Shown: positions 1-9,673 of the stretch, piece after piece
Layout: each line of letters opens with the position of its first letter
Numbering within the stretch: position 1 is the first letter of the stretch
Source of the DNA: Rhodoblastus sp964425315
Lineage (GTDB): Bacteria; Pseudomonadota; Alphaproteobacteria; Rhizobiales; Beijerinckiaceae
Length of the DNA: 19,194 nucleotides
NCBI GenBank assembly: GCA_964425315.1
Contig: CAYRNB010000061.1
Location: 1 to 19,194 of the forward strand
Direction: 5' to 3'
Notes under the pieces: generated by a model
Databases searched by the model: none
Told to the model about the DNA's origin: nothing
The model's input: only the letters and a program-made list of their open reading frames with translations
Translations under genes and position numbers: made by a program

Positions 1-1
1 C

Positions 2-202
2 GCGCGGTTTCTCGCCGGCGAGGATTGCGGCTTCATCGAAACGCCGGACGGACGGCAAATCTACTTCCATCGCAACGCGGTTCTCGACGGCGGCTTCGAC
101 CGAATGACCATCGGCGACGAGGTGCGTTTCGTCGAGGAACGGGGGGAAAAGGGCGCGCAGGCGAGCACGGTGCGGCTGATCGGCAAACATCATATCGCCT
201 AA
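2..202 (+). CDS. HPF/RaiA-type ribosome-associated protein, C-terminal cold-shock domain (5' truncated)
   Basis: The frame is open from the left window edge to a TAA at 200-202, so only the last 66 residues are visible. They read as a compact cold-shock-like OB fold: CGFIETPDGRQIYFHRNAVL gives the GFI strand and the YFHRN RNA-binding strand, followed by IGDEVRFVEERGEKGAQAST. From family knowledge, this tail with an ETPDG/YFHRN signature is typical of alphaproteobacterial HPF/RaiA-like proteins, in which an N-terminal ribosome-hibernation domain is joined to a cold-shock domain. The N-terminal domain lies outside the window, so a stand-alone cold-shock-like protein cannot be ruled out. It precedes the PEBP gene by 28 bp on the same strand and may be co-transcribed with it. 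Confidence 0.72.
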   Translation, partial: ARFLAGEDCGFIETPDGRQIYFHRNAVLDGGFDRMTIGDEVRFVEERGEKGAQASTVRLIGKHHIA

Positions 203-230
203 GCGCGGGCGCGGCGGCTCGGAGGAAAAA

Positions 231-685
231 ATGCGTCTGATTTCCAACGCCTTTTCGGACGGCGACGCCATTCCGAAACGCTTCACCTGCGACGGCGAGG
301 ATGTCTCGCCGTCGCTGCATTGGAACGGAGCGCCGCCCGAAACGCGAAGCTTCGCCCTGCTTTGCGACGATCCCGACGCGCCGGCGGGAACCTGGCGTCA
401 CTGGGCGGTCTACGATCTGCCCGCCGTTTCCGATGGCCTGCCGGAGGACGCGGGACGGCGCGGCGGCGCGCTTCATCTGCATCAGGGCGTCAACGATTTC
501 GGCTACGCCGCCTATGGCGGCCCCTGCCCGCCGCATCGGCACGGGCCGCACCATTACCGTTTCCGCCTGATGGCGCTTTCGACCGAAAAACTTGCTTTAG
601 GGGGAAACGCCTCCTGCCGCGACGTGGAGCGCGAGGCGCGCAAGCACGCTCTCGCCGAAACCGTCCTCACCGGCGTCTATCAGCG

Positions 686-689
<4 letters not shown>
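231..689 (+). CDS. YbhB/YbcL family Raf-kinase-inhibitor-like protein (PEBP)
   Basis: A 152-residue protein, normal length for bacterial PEBP proteins, with no signal peptide, so probably cytosolic. The family signatures are in order: CDGEDVSPSLHW (20-31), DDPDAPAGTWRHW (46-58), and GGPCPPHRHGPHHYRFRL (96-113), which form the anion-binding pocket. The start is set by GGAGG five bases before the ATG (222-226). PEBP proteins bind phosphate-type ligands; the biochemical role of the bacterial members is not settled, so no substrate is proposed. It lies downstream of the HPF-like gene and runs tail-to-tail into lon: its TAG stop and the lon TAG stop use the two strands of one CTAG at 686-689. I see no strong terminator between them. 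Confidence 0.93.
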
Positions 690-3085
<2,396 letters not shown>

Positions 3086-3090
3086 GGGCG

Positions 3091-3097
3091 CCTCCTT
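3091..3097 (-). promoter_or_regulatory. lon ribosome binding site overlapping the hsp20 stop codon
   Basis: On the minus strand AAGGAGG stands just before GCGCC and the lon ATG. Its first A is the last base of the hsp20 TGA stop (3097-3099), so ribosomes ending hsp20 are placed directly on the lon initiation site. This fixes the lon start and indicates translational coupling. Confidence 0.75.
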
Positions 3098-3501
3098 CAC
3101 ACGGCCTTGCGCAATCTGACCAGCAGGCAACCGTCGCGCATCGTATGCGCGTGAGCGTCATAGCGGCCGGACGGCAAAGGGATCCGCCGCTCGAACGGCC
3201 CGCGCGGAAGCTCCAGGCGATGGACGAAGGCGTCGCGCAATTGCGCCGGCAGCACGCGCCGTCCCCGCACGACCAGGGCGGCGCCTTCGATCACCGCCTC
3301 CACTTCCTGCTCGCCGACGCCCGGCAAGGCGACCATGACCAGAACTTCCGTTTCGGTTTCGAAAACATCGACGGGCGGCTCCCACGACGACCTCCCCGCG
3401 GCGCGCCAGGGCGCAAAGGCGCCGGCGCGCATGCGCTCGGCCTGCGCCAGCATGGCCATCGCCTCCGACCACATCCAGTTCATCGGATCGTCAGCAGCCA
3501 T
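3097..3501 (-). CDS. Small heat shock protein, Hsp20/alpha-crystallin family
   Basis: A 134-residue ATP-independent holdase that would keep unfolding proteins soluble. The N-terminal arm (1-38) is hydrophobic with Met and Trp (MNWMWSEAMAMLAQ). The alpha-crystallin domain runs from about 39: WEPPVDVFETETEVLVMVALPGV, a beta core with LVVRGRR, and the closing strand DGCLLVRLRK. The protein ends three residues later (KAV), so the usual C-terminal extension with an I-X-I motif is missing. The start at 3501 is supported by GGAGG (3509-3513) seven bases upstream; a TTG ten codons further up at 3531 has less support. It heads a two-gene unit with lon, so client capture and degradation are made together. 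The divergent upstream spacer carries a 20-bp perfect palindrome. Confidence 0.93.
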   Translation of the reverse strand: MAADDPMNWMWSEAMAMLAQAERMRAGAFAPWRAAGRSSWEPPVDVFETETEVLVMVALPGVGEQEVEAVIEGAALVVRGRRVLPAQLRDAFVHRLELPRGPFERRIPLPSGRYDAHAHTMRDGCLLVRLRKAV

Positions 3502-3508
3502 CGAAAAA

Positions 3509-3513
3509 CCTCC
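3509..3513 (-). promoter_or_regulatory. hsp20 ribosome binding site
   Basis: GGAGG on the minus strand, seven bases before the ATG at 3501, decides the start of hsp20. CGGAGG here is exactly complementary to a CCTCCG about 90 bases upstream in the same strand (3601-3606), so the site could be masked in a long 5' leader; that pairing is only a possibility. Confidence 0.6.
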
Positions 3514-3552
3514 GAAATCCGCCGGCCGCAATCCATGACGCCTTTTGTCGCC

Positions 3553-3572
3553 AATTTCGCGGCCGCGAAATT
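3553..3572. repeat. 20-bp perfect palindrome in the hsp20 / COG2187 divergent spacer
   Basis: AATTTCGCGGCCGCGAAATT reads the same on both strands. It lies 51 bases before the hsp20 ATG and 116 bases before the ATG at 3689. It could be a dimeric repressor operator or a leader hairpin. It is not the CIRCE element (TTAGCACTC-N9-GAGTGCTAA). A T-run follows it on the plus strand, but no plus-strand gene ends just before it. Confidence 0.5.
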
Positions 3573-3688
3573 TTTAGCCGATATGGGGCGGCGTCGCCAG
3601 CGGAGGCCACGCGCAGTCCGGATTCTGAGCAATGCCGCGCCCATCTGCGTTGACATAGAGCAAGACGAAATTTCTCGCGCTTGCGCCG

Positions 3689-4825
3689 ATGCCGGCGACA
3701 TTGGAAAATGCGCCCAACCAGCCGCGGGGGATTTCGATTTTGGCTGTGAAGGCTTCTACGGCGGGCGCGGGCCGCGCCGAGCCGGCCCAGGTCACGCTGG
3801 CGGAAAAACGCCGCTTTCTGAGCGGCGCCGCCGCCTATGGCCTTGCCGACGCGACGGTCGAAATCGTCGAAACCCATATGTCCTACGTCTTCCTCGTCGG
3901 CGACCGCGCCTATAAAATCAAAAAGCCTATCGTCCTGCCCTATCTCGATTTTTCCACCCTCGCCGCCCGCGAAGCCAATTGCCGCGCCGAGACGGCGCTC
4001 AATGCGCGGCTGGCGCCCGGCGTCTATCTCGGCGTCGCGCCGCTGACGCTGGCGCCGGAAGGCGGCCTCAAGCTCGGCGGCGAAGGCCCGGTGGTCGAAT
4101 GGCTGGTCGTCATGCGGCGCCTGCCGAAGGAGCTGATGCTTGACCGCTTGCTCGCCGCTCGCGCTTTGACTTCGGAAAGGATCGAAAATCTGGCTTTGCG
4201 CCTGGCGCGTTTTTTCCGCGGCGCCGAACGCCCTGCGCTTGCGCCGCGCGTCTATTTCCACCGGCTTCTCGCCGAGCAGGAGAACAATCGCGCCGTGCTG
4301 ACGCAGAGACGCTTCGCCGTCGATCACGGGCGCGTGCCCGTCGTCCTCGACCGCATGGACGCGGCGCTGCGGCGCGGCAAGTCTTTGCTCGAAAAGCGCG
4401 CGGAAGCGGGACGCCTCGTCGATGGGCACGGCGATTTGAAGCCGGAGCATATCTGTTTCAACGCCGATCTCGATATTTTCGACTGCCTCGAATTCAGCGC
4501 CGAATTGCGCCTCGGCGATCCGGTCGAGGAACTGGCCTATCTCGGGCTCGAATGCGAACTGCTCGGAGCGCCCGATCTCGGCAAGAGCTTGTTCAGGCTC
4601 GTGATGGACGAACTGGACGATGACGCGCCCGAGCGCCTCTACCATCTGCATTTCGCGCGCAAGGGCCTGCTGCGCACCCGGCTCATGCTCGCCCATCTGC
4701 TCGACCCCGCGCCGCGCGATCCGGAAAAATGGGAGCCCAGGGCGTCGCTTTATCTCGCCCTGGCGGAAAAGGGCATGGACAGATTCGATGCGGCGCTCAC
4801 GGGGCCAGACCCTCGACCCGCATGA
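3689..4825 (+). CDS. Aminoglycoside phosphotransferase-like kinase, COG2187 family, stand-alone
   Basis: A 378-residue protein with the kinase-like (APH/choline kinase) fold. Visible motifs: YKIKKP (75-80) with the likely ATP-binding Lys, the catalytic loop HGDLKPEHICF (247-257), and IFDCLEF (263-269) in the position of the metal-binding DFG-like Asp. From family knowledge, COG2187 domains are often fused to a P-loop kinase-like AAA domain (COG0645); here the protein stops after the kinase domain. The substrate is unknown and antibiotic resistance should not be assumed. The start is uncertain: ATG 3689 and GTG 3746 are both possible and neither has a clear ribosome binding site. It is divergent from hsp20. 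Its last 29 bp overlap the end of the converging nicotinate phosphoribosyltransferase gene. Confidence 0.85.
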   Translation: MPATLENAPNQPRGISILAVKASTAGAGRAEPAQVTLAEKRRFLSGAAAYGLADATVEIVETHMSYVFLVGDRAYKIKKPIVLPYLDFSTLAAREANCRAETALNARLAPGVYLGVAPLTLAPEGGLKLGGEGPVVEWLVVMRRLPKELMLDRLLAARALTSERIENLALRLARFFRGAERPALAPRVYFHRLLAEQENNRAVLTQRRFAVDHGRVPVVLDRMDAALRRGKSLLEKRAEAGRLVDGHGDLKPEHICFNADLDIFDCLEFSAELRLGDPVEELAYLGLECELLGAPDLGKSLFRLVMDELDDDAPERLYHLHFARKGLLRTRLMLAHLLDPAPRDPEKWEPRASLYLALAEKGMDRFDAALTGPDPRPA

Positions 4826-6173
4826 TGCGGGCGCGCAATCGTTCCGCATCGGCGGAGAGCTTTTCGGAAATGACGACGGGATAGGGTTTGGCCGCCGGCG
4901 CCAGGGCGCGGATTTCCGGCGGCAGTTTGGCGATCATGGCGGCGGTCCTGTCGCGCAATCGGGCAAGATCGGTTTGCGGCGGCGCGAGCCGCTCGCCATT
5001 GCGCATGACCGGCGCAATCAGCGGCGCGCCTTCGCAAATCTCGTCGCAACGGGCGATGACGTCGCCGGCGGCAAGCCCATCGCGCTCGCGGCGGAAGACT
5101 TGTTTGCGGCCGGGCAAGGCGATTTTGTGGGGCGCGAGTTTCATGCGGCCGGCGCCGGCATATTCGGTCAGCTTATAGGCGATATCGAGCGCAGGGGCGT
5201 CGGCCGAAACGCTCATTTCGGTGCCGACGCCGAACATGTCGATCGGCGCGCCGGATTTGACCATGGCGTCGATCTTCGCCTCGTCGAGGTCGCCGCTGGC
5301 GACGATGCGCAATTGTGGAAAGCCGGCTTCGTCGAGCATGGCGCGGGCGGCGCGCGACAGAGAATCGAGATCGCCGGAATCGAGCCGCACGCCGGTAAGA
5401 TGACAATCCGGCCCCAGCCGGCGCGCGAGTTCGATGGCGTTGGCGACGCCGCGCAGCGTGTCGTAAGTGTCGACGAGCAGAATCGTCCGCGGATAGATTT
5501 TGGCGAAGGCGGCGAAGGCTTCCGATTCGCTTTCGAAAGCCTGGACGAAACTATGCGCCATCGTGCCCGCGACCGGAATATTGTAGCGCGCGCCGGCGGC
5601 GACGAGCGAGGTCGCGCCGACCCCGGCGATGGCGAAGGCGCGGGCGCCCCTGAGCGCCGCGTCATATCCCTGAGCGCGCCTTGCGCCGAAATCCAACACC
5701 TCACGCCCCGAGGCCGCCGCGACCACGCGCTGCGCCTTGCTGGCGAGCAGGCTTTGCAGGCCGATGCGGTTGATGATCAAAGTCTCCAGCAATTGCGCTT
5801 CGCCGATCGGCGCGCGAACTTCGACAATAGGCTCATTGGCGAAAAAGGGCGTTCCCTCCGCCAGGGCGAAAACCTCGCCCGAAAAGCGCAAATGTTTCAG
5901 CTCCTCGAGCAGATCGTCGGGAAAGAGTTCGAGCGAACGCAGATAGGAGATGTCGTCGGAGGTGAAACGGAATTGCTCGATCTCGGCCAAAAGTTCGTCG
6001 AGGCCGCAGGCGATGAGGAAATTGCGTCCTTCCGGCAGGCGGCGGACGAAGAGGCTGAACACGGCCTCTTCCCTCATGCCCAAGGCGGCGTACGCGCGCA
6101 GCATGGTCAGTTCGTAGAGATCGACGAAGAGCGCGCTCGTCGCCGAAAAAATTCCGCTTCTGTCGAAAGCCAT
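4797..6173 (-). CDS. pncB: Nicotinate phosphoribosyltransferase
   Basis: A 458-residue enzyme that joins nicotinate and PRPP, with ATP, to make nicotinate mononucleotide in the Preiss-Handler route to NAD. Motifs: DLYELTM (18-24) at the N-terminus, the GTMAHSF loop (203-209) with the likely phosphorylated His207, VRLDSGDL (262-269), ASGDLDE and FGVGTEM (314-320) at the phosphoribosyl site. The length and C-terminal segment resemble the PncB2-type enzyme. The ATG at 6173 is chosen; a TTG two codons earlier would overlap the stop of the PRPP synthetase gene. The ATG is only two bases past that stop, so the two genes are almost certainly one transcript and translation-coupled. This places a PRPP consumer directly behind a PRPP producer. 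The 3' end overlaps the convergent COG2187 gene. Confidence 0.95.
   Translation of the reverse strand: MAFDRSGIFSATSALFVDLYELTMLRAYAALGMREEAVFSLFVRRLPEGRNFLIACGLDELLAEIEQFRFTSDDISYLRSLELFPDDLLEELKHLRFSGEVFALAEGTPFFANEPIVEVRAPIGEAQLLETLIINRIGLQSLLASKAQRVVAAASGREVLDFGARRAQGYDAALRGARAFAIAGVGATSLVAAGARYNIPVAGTMAHSFVQAFESESEAFAAFAKIYPRTILLVDTYDTLRGVANAIELARRLGPDCHLTGVRLDSGDLDSLSRAARAMLDEAGFPQLRIVASGDLDEAKIDAMVKSGAPIDMFGVGTEMSVSADAPALDIAYKLTEYAGAGRMKLAPHKIALPGRKQVFRRERDGLAAGDVIARCDEICEGAPLIAPVMRNGERLAPPQTDLARLRDRTAAMIAKLPPEIRALAPAAKPYPVVISEKLSADAERLRARIMRVEGLAP
4817..4831. terminator. Possible shared hairpin at the COG2187 / pncB convergence
   Basis: CCCGCAT G ATGCGGG is a perfect inverted repeat lying across the COG2187 stop codon and inside the last codons of pncB. 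It could fold on either transcript and mark the end of both. No T-run follows on either strand, so intrinsic termination is uncertain. Confidence 0.25.
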
Positions 6174-6175
6174 GG

Positions 6176-7711
6176 TCAACGGCCCGTCCCAGCGAAGGGC
6201 GCGACGTCGTGTTTGAGCAATTCGTTGATCGATCCGCCGCTGTGGCAGGTCCGGATCACATCGGCGAGCAGTGGCGCCAGGGCGACGATATGCAGCCGTC
6301 CAGGCGCCAGGTTTTCGCGCGCCGCAATCGCGGTCGGCAGGCTGTCGGTGATCCAGATTTCGTCGATCGAAGGATCGCGCAGGAATTCCTCCGCGCCGCC
6401 GGAAAACAGGCCATGGGCGGCAAGCGCCATCACCGCCGTCGCGCCGTGGCGCCGGCAGGCCTTGGCGGCGCGGATCATCGTGCCGCCGGTGCTGACCATG
6501 TCATCCACGACGACCGCGACTCGGCCAGCCGCATCGCCGACGAAGAGATCGCCGCTCACCTTGCCCATGCTGCGCTTCTTGTCCACCAGCCCCTTGGCGA
6601 CCGGTCGTTTCAATGCGCGTTCGAGCGTTTCGCGGAAAAGTTCGGCGCGTTTTTCGCCGCCGGGATCGGGCGAGACGACGATGACCTCCTCGCCGGCCAG
6701 GCGCGGCGCGAGCGCATAGGCGAACAGAGCGTGGAGATCGAGATGTTCGGTCTGGATGCGGAAGGCGTTCTGGAAGGCGGCGAGATCGTGCGCCGCGACC
6801 GTCGCCACGCGGTCGCAGCCGACCGCCTCGAACATTTGCGCGATATAGCGCGTCACCACCGGATCGCGCGGCTTGGTCTGGCGTTCCTTGCGCGCATAGC
6901 AGAGATAAGGCGCGACGACCGTCACGCGCCGCGCCGCCGATTGTTTGAGCGCGCCGACGAAAAACAGCAGTTTGCACAATTTGTCGTTGACGCTTTCGCC
7001 GCCCGAAGAAGCGAGATCGGCCAGCACATAAACATCGCGCTGGCGCACGCCGACAAGCGGCCTGATCTTCATCTCGCCATCCTCGAAATGGCGTTCCTCA
7101 TGCGCGGCGACATTGGTTCCCAGCCGTCGCGCGATCTGCTGCCCCAGCGCGTCCGAGCGGGACAGAGAGAAAATCACGGGACCGTCCGGCGCAACCGGCG
7201 CGTGGGCGGGTGGTCTTTCTCCCCCAAAACTCGGGCGCAATTCACAGCCGCCGAAAATTCCCGCGATTCGTCCTTGCGCATCGGCGAAGGGCGCGGCGAG
7301 CAGGTCGGCCAGTAGAACGCCTTCGTCATCGGCTTCGACGGAAAATTCCGCCAAAACCGGCTCGCCAGCGCGGATCACCGCATCGAACAGGCGCCGCAGG
7401 CGCGCCGCCTGGCGGGCCTTGCTCGCTTCGCTCAATCTTTCGCCGGCCCGAACGAGTCCGGTCAGATGTTCGAGCGTCAGGCTCGGACTGCGCAGGATGT
7501 AGTCGCGGTCAACCTCATCATGCTCCAAGAGAAAGGCATGGACCGGGACGGATTTCTCCAGCTCGGCCAATTTCGGCGCCACCGCCGCGGCGCGCAGATT
7601 TTCCCAGGAGGCGAGCAGGTCGACGAGATTTTGCTGCAGCGGACGCGGCGCGAAATCGAGACGGGAGAACAAGCGCCGCAAGGGCGGGTCCGTGACAGCC
7701 AATGTTGTCAT
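6176..7711 (-). CDS. Ribose-phosphate pyrophosphokinase with N-terminal PAS-like domain
   Basis: A 511-residue protein; ordinary PRPP synthetases have about 310. Residues about 176-511 form the enzyme that makes PRPP from ribose-5-phosphate and ATP: RHFEDGEM (207-214), PYLCYARKERQTKPRDPV (268-285) for ATP binding, SPDPGG (347-352), VDKKR (376-380) with catalytic-loop basic residues, and the PRPP loop VVDDMVSTGGTM (401-412). The STGGT form of the loop is closer to archaeal-type enzymes than to the DTAGT of housekeeping Prs. Residues about 30-160 are extra and read like the PAS_5-type sensory domain of alphaproteobacteria (VPVHAFLLEHDEVDRDY, RLRRLFDAVIRAGEPVLAEF, ADLLAAPFADAQGRIAGIFG). The start at 7711 has GGGAG seven bases upstream. 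It follows polX by 21 bp and leads straight into pncB. A housekeeping prs probably exists elsewhere. Confidence 0.9.
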   Translation of the reverse strand: MTTLAVTDPPLRRLFSRLDFAPRPLQQNLVDLLASWENLRAAAVAPKLAELEKSVPVHAFLLEHDEVDRDYILRSPSLTLEHLTGLVRAGERLSEASKARQAARLRRLFDAVIRAGEPVLAEFSVEADDEGVLLADLLAAPFADAQGRIAGIFGGCELRPSFGGERPPAHAPVAPDGPVIFSLSRSDALGQQIARRLGTNVAAHEERHFEDGEMKIRPLVGVRQRDVYVLADLASSGGESVNDKLCKLLFFVGALKQSAARRVTVVAPYLCYARKERQTKPRDPVVTRYIAQMFEAVGCDRVATVAAHDLAAFQNAFRIQTEHLDLHALFAYALAPRLAGEEVIVVSPDPGGEKRAELFRETLERALKRPVAKGLVDKKRSMGKVSGDLFVGDAAGRVAVVVDDMVSTGGTMIRAAKACRRHGATAVMALAAHGLFSGGAEEFLRDPSIDEIWITDSLPTAIAARENLAPGRLHIVALAPLLADVIRTCHSGGSINELLKHDVAPFAGTGR

Positions 7712-7732
7712 GTTACGTCTCCCATTTGCCTG

Positions 7733-9535
7733 TCACCGCGACGCCGCGATCAGCGCCTTCAATTCATCGACCGGCCGCGTATTGACGATATGCGACGCCT
7801 CCAGCCAGCCGCGCTGCGCCTGGCCGACGGCATAGGCGAGATTGTCGAAGTCGCCGACGCGATGGCCGTCCGAGCCGAGGCTCAACCAAACGCCCTCGCG
7901 TTTCGCCATGCGGCAATGGGCGTCGGTAAGATCGAGGCGGTCGGGCTGGCCGTTGATTTCAAGGCAGCAGCCGCGCGCCCGCGCCGCGCTCATGATCTTC
8001 TGCATATCGACGTCATAGGCGTCGCGCTGGAACAGCAGCCGGCCGGTGGGGTGCGCGAGAATGAAGACATAGCGATTGTCCAGCGCCCGCAGAATGCGCT
8101 TGGTCTGCTTTTGCCGCGGCAGGCCGAAATCCGAATGGACGGCGGCTACGACGACATCGAGACGGCGCAGGAGATGATCGGGAAAATCGAGCGAGCCGTC
8201 GGCGAGAATATCGACCTCGACGCCCTTGAGCACGGTGAAGGCGCCGTTTTCCTCATTGAGCTTGTCGATCGCCTCCATCTGTTCGATGAGCCTGTCGGCG
8301 CTCATGCCATGAGCGATGCGCATTTTCTGCGAATGATCGGTGACGGCGATATAGGAGAGCCCGCGCTCCTTGGCGGCCTCCGCCATCTCGCGCAGGGAAT
8401 TGGCGCCGTCGCTCGCCTTGGTGTGCAGATGAAGATCGCCCTGGACGTCGGCGAGCCGCACCAGATCGGGCAGCGCGCCCTCGGCCGCCGCCTCGATCTC
8501 GCCATTGTCCTCGCGCAATTCCGGATCGATGTAATCGAGGCCGAAAAGACGATAGACCGATTGCTCGGTCGCGCCGGCGAGGCGCTCTTCGCCGCGGAAA
8601 ACCCCGTATTCGTTGATCTTCAGCCCGCGCTTCTGGGCGAGGCGCCGCAGGGCGATGTTATGCGCCTTGCTGCCGGTGAAATAAAGCAAGGCCGCGCCGT
8701 AATTCTCTTTGGGCACGGCGCGCAGATCGACCTGAAGACCGCCCGTCAGGACGACGCTGGCGCGCGTTCCGCCACTCGACAAAACATGCTCGACTTCCGG
8801 CGCCGAGACGAAGGTCTTTATGGCGCGGGCCGGCGTCTCCGAGGCCGCGACCAGGTCGAGATCGCCGACCGTTTCCTTCTTGCGCCGGTAGCTGCCGGCG
8901 ATCTCCGCCTCCTCGACCGTTGGATCGCCGCGCAGGCGCCGCGCCAGCGCGTCGGCGTAGGGCTGGACGCTCGCCCATTTGAAACGCTTTTCGCTGGGCG
9001 CATTTGCCTGCAGCTTTTGCGCCAGAGCCTGTTCGGTAGCGGCGCCGAATCCCGGCAGGCTCCGCACCTTGCCGGCGTCGCAGGCGGCGAGAATGTCGGC
9101 AAGCGTGCGCGGGCGAGGCTTCAACCCTTCGCAAAGATCCATGGCGCGGCGCGGACCGATGCCCGGAAGATGAGTGAGTTCGAGCGCCAGCGCCGGCACT
9201 TCGGGACGCAGGCGGTCGAGCCGCGACAGATGGCCGCTTGCGGCCATTTCGGCGATCTGGGCGGCGAGATCCTTGCCGATTCCGGGCAGATCGTCGGGAT
9301 CGCCGCCGCGAGCGATCAATGCGGCGACCTGCTCACCCATGCCGCGCAAGGTGCGCGCGCCGTTGCGATAGGCGCGGATGCGGAAGGGGTTCTCTTTTTC
9401 GAGTTCGAGTATGTCCGCCACTTCGTCGAAGGCGCGGGCGATATCCTCGTTGGAGACTTTTTGCGCCGGCCTCGGCGCTTTCCGCGCCGTGGCATGGACG
9501 CGCGATTCCTCGCTCCTGCGTGAACGACCGGCCAT
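7733..9535 (-). CDS. polX: PolX-family DNA polymerase/3'-5' exonuclease (Pol beta + PHP)
   Basis: A 600-residue bacterial family X DNA polymerase, slightly longer than the usual 570-580 because of a basic N-terminal tail (1-26). Order: 8-kDa-like region with helix-hairpin-helix LPGIGKDLAAQI (83-94) and a second one LPGIGPRRAMDL (123-134), the nucleotidyltransferase palm with AGSYRRKKETVGDLDLV (213-229) whose two Asp bind metal, the third Asp in VDLR (269-272), and a C-terminal PHP domain with DLHLHTKASDG (367-377), VTDHS (398-402), GVEVDI, HPTGR and SDGHR (555-559) for metal-dependent 3'-5' exonuclease/phosphoesterase activity. All active-site residues of both parts appear present. Role: gap filling in base excision repair. 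The ATG at 9535 has GAGG eight bases upstream. It lies between ftsH (138 bp upstream) and the PRPP synthetase gene. Confidence 0.96.
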   Translation of the reverse strand: MAGRSRRSEESRVHATARKAPRPAQKVSNEDIARAFDEVADILELEKENPFRIRAYRNGARTLRGMGEQVAALIARGGDPDDLPGIGKDLAAQIAEMAASGHLSRLDRLRPEVPALALELTHLPGIGPRRAMDLCEGLKPRPRTLADILAACDAGKVRSLPGFGAATEQALAQKLQANAPSEKRFKWASVQPYADALARRLRGDPTVEEAEIAGSYRRKKETVGDLDLVAASETPARAIKTFVSAPEVEHVLSSGGTRASVVLTGGLQVDLRAVPKENYGAALLYFTGSKAHNIALRRLAQKRGLKINEYGVFRGEERLAGATEQSVYRLFGLDYIDPELREDNGEIEAAAEGALPDLVRLADVQGDLHLHTKASDGANSLREMAEAAKERGLSYIAVTDHSQKMRIAHGMSADRLIEQMEAIDKLNEENGAFTVLKGVEVDILADGSLDFPDHLLRRLDVVVAAVHSDFGLPRQKQTKRILRALDNRYVFILAHPTGRLLFQRDAYDVDMQKIMSAARARGCCLEINGQPDRLDLTDAHCRMAKREGVWLSLGSDGHRVGDFDNLAYAVGQAQRGWLEASHIVNTRPVDELKALIAASR

Positions 9536-9673
9536 GGACTGCGCCTCGCCGCAAAACCGTTTGCGCTCATGGGCTCACGCCGACGGCGCGTCATCGCCTA
9601 ACGCGTCCCCGCCGGCGACGGCCTATTTAGGCGCCGCCGCCCGGAGGCGCAATGACATCGATCATGACGCGCC
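9536..9673. other. ftsH-polX spacer
   Basis: This 138-bp gap between two minus-strand genes holds no convincing ORF. A GC-rich repeat, GCGCC/GGCGC around a 10-base loop near 9632-9655, could be a weak hairpin after ftsH, but no T-run follows. An internal polX promoter is possible; I cannot identify one with confidence. Confidence 0.3.

Noticed and set aside
3502..3531. Ten-residue N-terminal extension of Hsp20 from a TTG at 3531
   Set aside because: The ATG at 3501 has a well-spaced GGAGG; the TTG has none, and the extension would cover that ribosome site.
4620..6719. 699-codon plus-strand ORF over pncB and the PRPP synthetase gene
   Set aside because: It crosses the boundary of two well-supported opposite genes and has no family signature.
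7466..9523. 685-codon plus-strand ORF antisense to polX
   Set aside because: polX on the other strand has complete family motifs; the antisense frame has no recognisable domain and arises from high GC content.
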